DNA of 38,727 nucleotides. It comes from Apibacter muscae. Its GTDB lineage: Bacteria; Bacteroidota; Bacteroidia; Flavobacteriales; Weeksellaceae. Below, piece by piece: positions 35,032 through 38,727 of this stretch. Location of the stretch: contig NZ_SELG01000030.1 of assembly GCF_007845635.1 (NCBI RefSeq), forward strand, positions 1-38,727. The letters are read 5' to 3'. Each line of letters begins with the position of its first letter. Position 1 is the stretch's first letter. The translations under genes and the position numbers were made by a program. The notes under the pieces were generated by a model. It searched no databases. It saw only the letters and a program-made list of their open reading frames with translations, and had not been told where the DNA came from.

Positions 35032-36888
35032 TTAAAATAAATTAGAGGTTTCTCCACTGTTATTTTTTACCTGTTTCTGGGAGTTATTTTGTATAACATT
35101 TTTACTTCTATAGTTTATTTCTCCTTCTGAAGTAGAATGTTCGCCTTTATCTGTATGGGTAGTATAGTCTCCTTTAATATCATAATCGGCACTACCAGTA
35201 ACTACCCATTTAGCATTGCCCAGTACTCTACAAGTATATTCATTTCCTATACGGGTTTGCATATTTTTACCTACTGTAAATATGCAATTTTCTCCTACAT
35301 TAATGGTTAGGTTTTTTTCTATATGTAAAGTAGCATTGCCATCCCCTTCCAATTTTAGGTAACTTCCGGCTGCATCTTTTTCTAGTATGCTTCCTTCGGC
35401 ATCATTAGCTATACGCTGGGTTCCACTACGGGTTTGGAATACTTTTAAATCATTTTTAGCAGTATGGTATCCGCTTTTTTGGCTTCCATTATAAAGGCTG
35501 CCGATTACTAAAGGAACTTCTGCATTACCGGAAATAAATTCTACATATACAGTATGGTCTATTTCCGGTACTACATGGGCTCCGGTTCCGGAACCGGAAT
35601 GTCCTTGTACTAAGGGAATCCATGGGCTTTTTTCGTTGGAGGCTTCCTGCCATTTAAATTGTACTCGTACCCGGTTTAGGGAAAGGGGGTCGTTGTTATC
35701 TACCACCTTAGCTACCTGATTGTCTGCCTTGGGAAAGGCTCGTTCATCTAAATAGGGAGCTACTTTTTGTTGAATAGGAACTCCCTGAGCCCGGTTTAGA
35801 TAACCATCGCAAGAATACTGATGTTGTATTTTAAGAATTTTATAGGTTTCTATGGGGGTGTGTTTTTGTTTGGTTTTATCCCAAGCATTCATTTTCATGG
35901 CATCTCCTAAACGTAAAGCCGGATGGTTGGTTTCGGTATTTAACCATAAAGTGCTTTGGTTGCTTTTTCTTTTTCTTTCTACTGCCCGGTACATGGCATG
36001 GTCTCCTTCGTTTAAAAGAGCAGGAATATGCATATCCGTAAAGTTTTTAGCATAGGCTTTTTCGGAGGCATTTACTGCCTGAAATTGAAAAAGATTTACT
36101 ATATCGGGGTAATGTAGAGATTTGGAGTTTATGGTATACAATTCATCTTGGTTTAAATCGTACTGCTGGGTTATAAAATGTTGGGGATGGGATTGCATAT
36201 CCAGACTGTATTTTTGAAAATCTCTTCCTTCGGAAAGTTCTGTTCTTTTTAAATCTCCGTTTCCGAATATTAAATATTCTCCATTGTGATAGAAATATTC
36301 TCCATAACGAATAGCTAATCGTTTTAAAAACTCGAAATCAGTTTCAGAATATTGAACTGTATAAGGAATTATTTCCTCGGTTTCAGGTTCTATTAAAAAA
36401 TTTAATCTATTATCATTATAGTCAGAAGTTACCTTTTTAACAATGTCTTTTAAACTTTTATTTTCAAAACTTCGGGTTCTTTTATTTCCATCCAGTAACA
36501 GGGAATTGGCTAATCCTATTAATTTTATATAAGGATATTTATTTTCTGAAAGATATTCCACATGGGTAATCATCCCTTCAAAAACAAGAGTTGTCTTTTT
36601 AAATTGAATTAATTGAATACTGAATTGTTGTCCTAATAAATATTTTGAGTTTTGTAAAGGATAGGTATCATGATCTGAAAAGGCTTCACTTGGAATAAGC
36701 AACTCATATTTATTATGAGTTAGAACTTCTTGATAAACATTTACCTGTATATGATGTTTTTTAGATAATTCTTTACCATTTATAGTTACTTTTGCAAAGG
36801 GTAAAAAGGAATCTCCAAAAGAACTGCGGTGATATAATCCGGAATCTTCTATTATTTTTCCGGAAATATGGTTATAATCTTCTCCCAT
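35032..36888 (-). CDS. vgrG: T6SS spike protein VgrG (TssI)
   Basis: The 618-aa VgrG of the Bacteroidota type is intact. The first 330 residues correspond to the gp27-like base, with the conserved KYLLGQ and FLKRLAIRYGEYFYHNGEYL segments. The gp5-like OB fold follows (HVVPEIDHTVYVEFISGNAEVP), then a β-helical tail and a Ser/Asn/Lys-rich end without an effector domain. It forms the trimeric spike on the Hcp tube. It is encoded 58 nt after hcp and 11 nt before the metalloprotease gene, so it is probably the carrier of that effector and, through the PAAR-like protein, of the 866-aa one. Confidence 0.93.
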   Translation of the reverse strand: MGEDYNHISGKIIEDSGLYHRSSFGDSFLPFAKVTINGKELSKKHHIQVNVYQEVLTHNKYELLIPSEAFSDHDTYPLQNSKYLLGQQFSIQLIQFKKTTLVFEGMITHVEYLSENKYPYIKLIGLANSLLLDGNKRTRSFENKSLKDIVKKVTSDYNDNRLNFLIEPETEEIIPYTVQYSETDFEFLKRLAIRYGEYFYHNGEYLIFGNGDLKRTELSEGRDFQKYSLDMQSHPQHFITQQYDLNQDELYTINSKSLHYPDIVNLFQFQAVNASEKAYAKNFTDMHIPALLNEGDHAMYRAVERKRKSNQSTLWLNTETNHPALRLGDAMKMNAWDKTKQKHTPIETYKILKIQHQYSCDGYLNRAQGVPIQQKVAPYLDERAFPKADNQVAKVVDNNDPLSLNRVRVQFKWQEASNEKSPWIPLVQGHSGSGTGAHVVPEIDHTVYVEFISGNAEVPLVIGSLYNGSQKSGYHTAKNDLKVFQTRSGTQRIANDAEGSILEKDAAGSYLKLEGDGNATLHIEKNLTINVGENCIFTVGKNMQTRIGNEYTCRVLGNAKWVVTGSADYDIKGDYTTHTDKGEHSTSEGEINYRSKNVIQNNSQKQVKNNSGETSNLF

Positions 36889-36946
36889 ATATTTTTTGTT
36901 TATTATCGTTGGTATTAAGGTTAAAATTTTATTTAAGTAGAAAACC

Positions 36947-37345
36947 TTAAATAATTACCCAATCTCTGGTATATCCTATATGGTTATTAAATTTAAGTGT
37001 TTTTGCAGCTATAGTTAAGGTAATCTGCATAGGCTCATTTCCGGTGGAATTAAATTTTTCATGAAATTTAATACAGTAAGCTTTGTCGAAATGAATATCA
37101 AATAGTTTACTCATCCCATCTCTTCGATAAAAAATAATTACCCCACTTTTTTCTTTATCTGGAGAGAGAACCCATTCCACCAAGTTCATTTTCCCCCGGC
37201 TTTCTATGGTTAGTTCTATTTCTCCTCCTAAGGTCTCCCCGGAAGGTTTGGAAGTGGAATCGGTACGCTTTTCAAACCCATAATTACACTCCAATATGGT
37301 ATAAATTTCCCCATCTAATTCTAATTTTGACATGAATGAACCCAT
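36947..37345 (-). CDS. hcp: T6SS tube protein Hcp (TssD)
   Basis: The 132-aa TssD-type Hcp of T6SSiii contains KLELDGEIYTILECNYGF, KSGVIIFYRRDGMSK and AYCIKFHEKFNSTGNEPM, typical of the family. The start is set at 37345 (MGSFMSKLELDG) because it aligns with the start of the degraded copy (MSSFLAKL). The longer in-frame ATG at 37378 overlaps the -7 promoter element and would add 11 unconserved residues. It is the first gene of the minus-strand payload operon. Hcp stacks into the tube and may also carry small effectors. Confidence 0.92.
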   Translation of the reverse strand: MGSFMSKLELDGEIYTILECNYGFEKRTDSTSKPSGETLGGEIELTIESRGKMNLVEWVLSPDKEKSGVIIFYRRDGMSKLFDIHFDKAYCIKFHEKFNSTGNEPMQITLTIAAKTLKFNNHIGYTRDWVII

Positions 37346-37375
37346 AATAAATATATTTTTATTTATAATTAAACA

Positions 37376-37383
37376 CAAAGATA
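37376..37383 (-). promoter_or_regulatory. -7 promoter element of the T6SS payload operon
   Basis: On the minus strand this reads TATCTTTG, an exact TAnnTTTG match, about 30 nt before the hcp ATG at 37345. No clear TTTG -33 element is seen. It is the only good promoter candidate I find for the tightly spaced genes down to 20778. Confidence 0.5.
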
Positions 37384-37465
37384 TGGTAAATATTTTGCTG
37401 ATTTTTTATTTTTTTTGAATTATTAAAAGAATCTGATATGTAAATAACAATCTCTGATTGTTAAA

Positions 37466-37735
37466 CTATTGATCTTCAATCCTCCTTTTTAATTGATCAA
37501 GCAAATCTAATTCTGCACGAGGAATTAAAGAATGTATAAGTTTTAAAAGATTAAAAATATCCCATTTAGAATGTTCTATTGACTCTTTAGAAAAAATTTC
37601 AGTCAATAAAGCGGTTTGAAGTATCTTAGAAAGTGATTCGAAGGTGAAGCCCAACTGCTGATAACTCTCTATACATGGGAAATTTTTTAAAGAAGTTAAA
37701 AATCTTTCAGGTTTTATGTAGAATAATTTTAGTTT
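37466..37735 (-). pseudogene. Small unknown frame, probably a gene fragment
   Basis: The minus strand is open for 89 codons (37735 to 37466) but has no ATG. A TTG at 37654 would give 62 aa. The sequence is plausible for a helical soluble protein (FESLSKILQTALLTEIF; RAELDLLDQLKRR) but I recognise no family. Lack of an ATG and its place amid mobile-element debris suggest a 5'-truncated remnant. Confidence 0.35.
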
Positions 37736-37786
37736 TCAATTTCGATCTTGTTTTGGGTTGTTATTATAAAATATTTTTATATTAGT

Positions 37787-37859
37787 AAAAAAAGGCAGGT
37801 CGCTGACAACCCATTCTACGAAGTAGAAAAGCCTCGGAACTTTCATCCGTACGCCTGCC
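37787..37859 (-). ncRNA. Candidate structured RNA or terminator element
   Basis: Read on the minus strand, GGCAGG (from 37859) pairs with CCTGCC (ending at 37794) and is followed by T7. Inside are two further hairpins, CGGA/TCCG (37849-37835) and TTCTAC-TTC-GTAGAA (37828-37814), plus a possible GGTTG/CGACC stem that competes with the outer stem. This GC-richer block stands out in an AT-rich region. It is not a tRNA: the arms have the wrong loop sizes and there is no T-loop consensus. It may be a small RNA with its own terminator or a mobile-element end. Confidence 0.4.
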
Positions 37860-38052
37860 GTACTATCAGTAATAAACTTGATCTGCTTTTAGATTCATAA
37901 AATGGATTGTCAGTATCAAAAATAAAAATAACTTTAAATTGAAAACTATAATTCAATATTTTTCCTAATTTAGAATCTAATACTAAAATAGATTCAGGTT
38001 ATATAATCCATGAATTAATTCTTATTTTTTTAAATTTAAAAATATATTTACT
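37860..38052. other. AT-rich gap, nothing recognised
   Basis: No open frame, hairpin or repeat of note is seen between the structured block and the first of the two diverged repeats. Confidence 0.4.
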
Positions 38053-38114
38053 GACTAAATGTTGTCAAAAACGAAAAATCTGTATATTGACATACAGATT
38101 TTCAATTATTTAAC
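38053..38114. repeat. Diverged direct repeat with hairpin, copy 1
   Basis: This segment of about 62 bp matches 38578-38640 at roughly two thirds of its positions. It contains an 11-bp perfect hairpin, AAAATCTGTAT (38075-38085) and ATACAGATTTT (38092-38102), with loop ATTGAC. Both copies continue with CAATTAyTTAA and then, 10-11 nt later, GTGG. It may be an integrase arm site or a conserved element end. Confidence 0.5.
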
Positions 38115-38166
38115 CTTTAAATATGTGGTTCCACCTGCTCTTATAGGAAAGAGTTTAAAAGAGTAA

Positions 38167-38370
38167 ATGGAGGAGCTTAAACTTCATTTACAGCCGAAAC
38201 AGCCTACGTAGTGGTTAACTCGTAAGGAGGTGGCTGATCTATTTAAGATTAATCTTTCTACTTTATTTCACTAGACGAATAAGGGAAAATTAAAGGCGTA
38301 TGGGATTGGAAACCGGGTGTATTATAAGCGTTCGGAGGTGGATGCTATGATCCAACCGCTAAAGTTATAA
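38167..38370 (+). pseudogene. Excisionase-like helix-turn-helix pseudogene
   Basis: A 67-codon frame from ATG 38167 contains WLTRKEVADLFKINLSTLFH and GIGNRVYYKRSEVDAM, the pattern of the small MerR/excisionase-like DNA-binding proteins found on Bacteroidota integrative elements. Two amber codons interrupt it. TAG at 38209-38211 falls in the PT-x-WLTRKE segment. TAG at 38272-38274 falls where relatives usually have Trp (H-W-T). There is no frameshift. The protein would help excision or replication control of a mobile element. Confidence 0.75.
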
Positions 38371-38409
38371 GGATGGGTGTCGACAGAAATTATTCTGCTT
38401 TCGGGCTGA

Positions 38410-38493
38410 AAACTCTCAATAAATAAAGTAGTAGAACTTTACGAACGAATGATAAAAGATAGGAATGAGTTAATAGAAAAGTTATCTAAATAA
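38410..38493 (+). pseudogene. C-terminal coiled-coil remnant, possibly XRE-type regulator
   Basis: A 27-codon frame after a TGA at 38407-38409 encodes NKVVELYERMIKDRNELIEKL and stops at 38491-38493. Such heptad-like tails end many XRE-type regulators of Bacteroidota mobile elements. The upstream part is not recognisable, so this is a weak call. Confidence 0.3.
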
Positions 38494-38577
38494 ATAATTT
38501 AAAGAGTTTTTATATAATATTTAAGGAGGAGGTTTATTTATATCCTCTTTTCTTTTTTTTAAAAAATAAAAATCGTT

Positions 38578-38640
38578 GTCTAAATATTGTCTAAAAAATA
38601 ATAGTCCACATATTAACATGCAGACTATCAATTACTTAAT
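38578..38640. repeat. Diverged direct repeat with imperfect hairpin, copy 2
   Basis: This is the partner of 38053-38114. It has an imperfect hairpin (ATAGTC and GACTAT arms, loop region ATTAAC). It also overlaps two tandem TTGTCTAAA words, at 38576-38584 and 38587-38595, spaced 11 bp apart, about one helical turn, as in recombinase or excisionase arm sites. Confidence 0.5.
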
Positions 38641-38651
38641 ATTCGATTAAA

Positions 38652-38668
38652 GTGGAGCTGGAGGGAGT
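38652..38668 (-). other. tmRNA 3'-end-like sequence, candidate attachment site
   Basis: On the minus strand this reads ACTCCCTCCAGCTCCAC, the sequence expected at the 3' end of bacterial tmRNA (T-arm 3' strand plus acceptor strand). The match stops abruptly at 38668, and no rest of an ssrA gene follows inside the window. The 3' end of ssrA is a common integration target, and integration duplicates exactly this kind of short fragment. The sequence beyond it (38669-38727) holds no recognisable gene. Confidence 0.5.
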
Positions 38669-38727
38669 AAAATGTATCATTGATTTTCAATGAGTTAAAT
38701 ATATAAAATACCAAAAGGGGACGGAAA

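Noticed and set aside
20778-37345. Complete T6SS locus
   Set aside because: No sheath (TssB/TssC), baseplate, membrane complex or ClpV-type ATPase gene is present. Only tube, spike, tip and payload genes are seen.
37346-37378. N-terminal extension of Hcp
   Set aside because: The added 11 residues have no counterpart in the second Hcp copy, and the ATG overlaps the predicted -7 promoter element.
37787-37859. A tRNA or tmRNA-like gene
   Set aside because: The fold has a closing stem and inner hairpins, but loop sizes are wrong, and there is no anticodon loop, T-loop consensus or CCA context.

Overview
The window looks like chromosomal DNA from a low-GC member of the Bacteroidota, most likely class Flavobacteriia (Weeksellaceae-like; an Apibacter-type genome is possible, but I cannot prove the genus). 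The reasons are the very AT-rich intergenic DNA, TAnnTTTG-type -7 promoter elements, Bacteroidota-type lipoprotein signals, a lipoprotein TamA homologue (TamL), and TssD-type Hcp and VgrG proteins of the Bacteroidota type VI secretion system (T6SSiii).

Positions 1-16754 are ordinary core genome. In order they hold: a YceI-family lipoprotein whose start is broken by a homopolymer frameshift; RadA; an M23 peptidase plus bactofilin cell-shape pair; a type II NADH dehydrogenase; a DUF3109 protein; a compact minus-strand run (TrmH-type methyltransferase, photolyase, Kdo-kinase-like protein, YheT-like hydrolase, PduO-type adenosyltransferase, thiamine pyrophosphokinase); then TamL, a histidine kinase, LptB and a FUSC-type membrane protein.

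Positions of about 16755-38727 are an accessory island. Its left end is a degraded plus-strand hcp-vgrG pair, broken only by nonsense codons, followed by an intact rolling-circle replication protein (HUH/Rep_1 type). Facing it is a single minus-strand unit of about 16.6 kb. In transcription order it reads: hcp, vgrG, a metzincin-type metalloprotease effector, three tandem exported MORN-like proteins plus the 5' stub of a fourth, a 331-aa unknown protein, a DUF4280 PAAR-like tip protein, an 866-aa putative effector, a lipoprotein, a 5'-truncated second copy of the effector C-terminal region, and four more paralogues of that lipoprotein. No T6SS baseplate, sheath, membrane or ATPase genes are present, so this is an auxiliary T6SS payload cluster that would depend on a core machine elsewhere.

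My reading is that two effector-immunity systems share one hcp-vgrG launcher. The metalloprotease is paired with the MORN-like exported array. The PAAR-associated 866-aa protein and its orphan C-terminal module are paired with the five-member lipoprotein array. Both arrays show tandem duplication, mosaic exchange of blocks and decay, as expected of immunity genes under toxin-driven selection. The right end (37.4-38.7 kb) holds mobile-element debris: a possible structured RNA or terminator element, a pair of diverged repeats with hairpins, an excisionase-like pseudogene with two amber codons, and a 17-nt match to the 3' end of tmRNA that may be an integration site.
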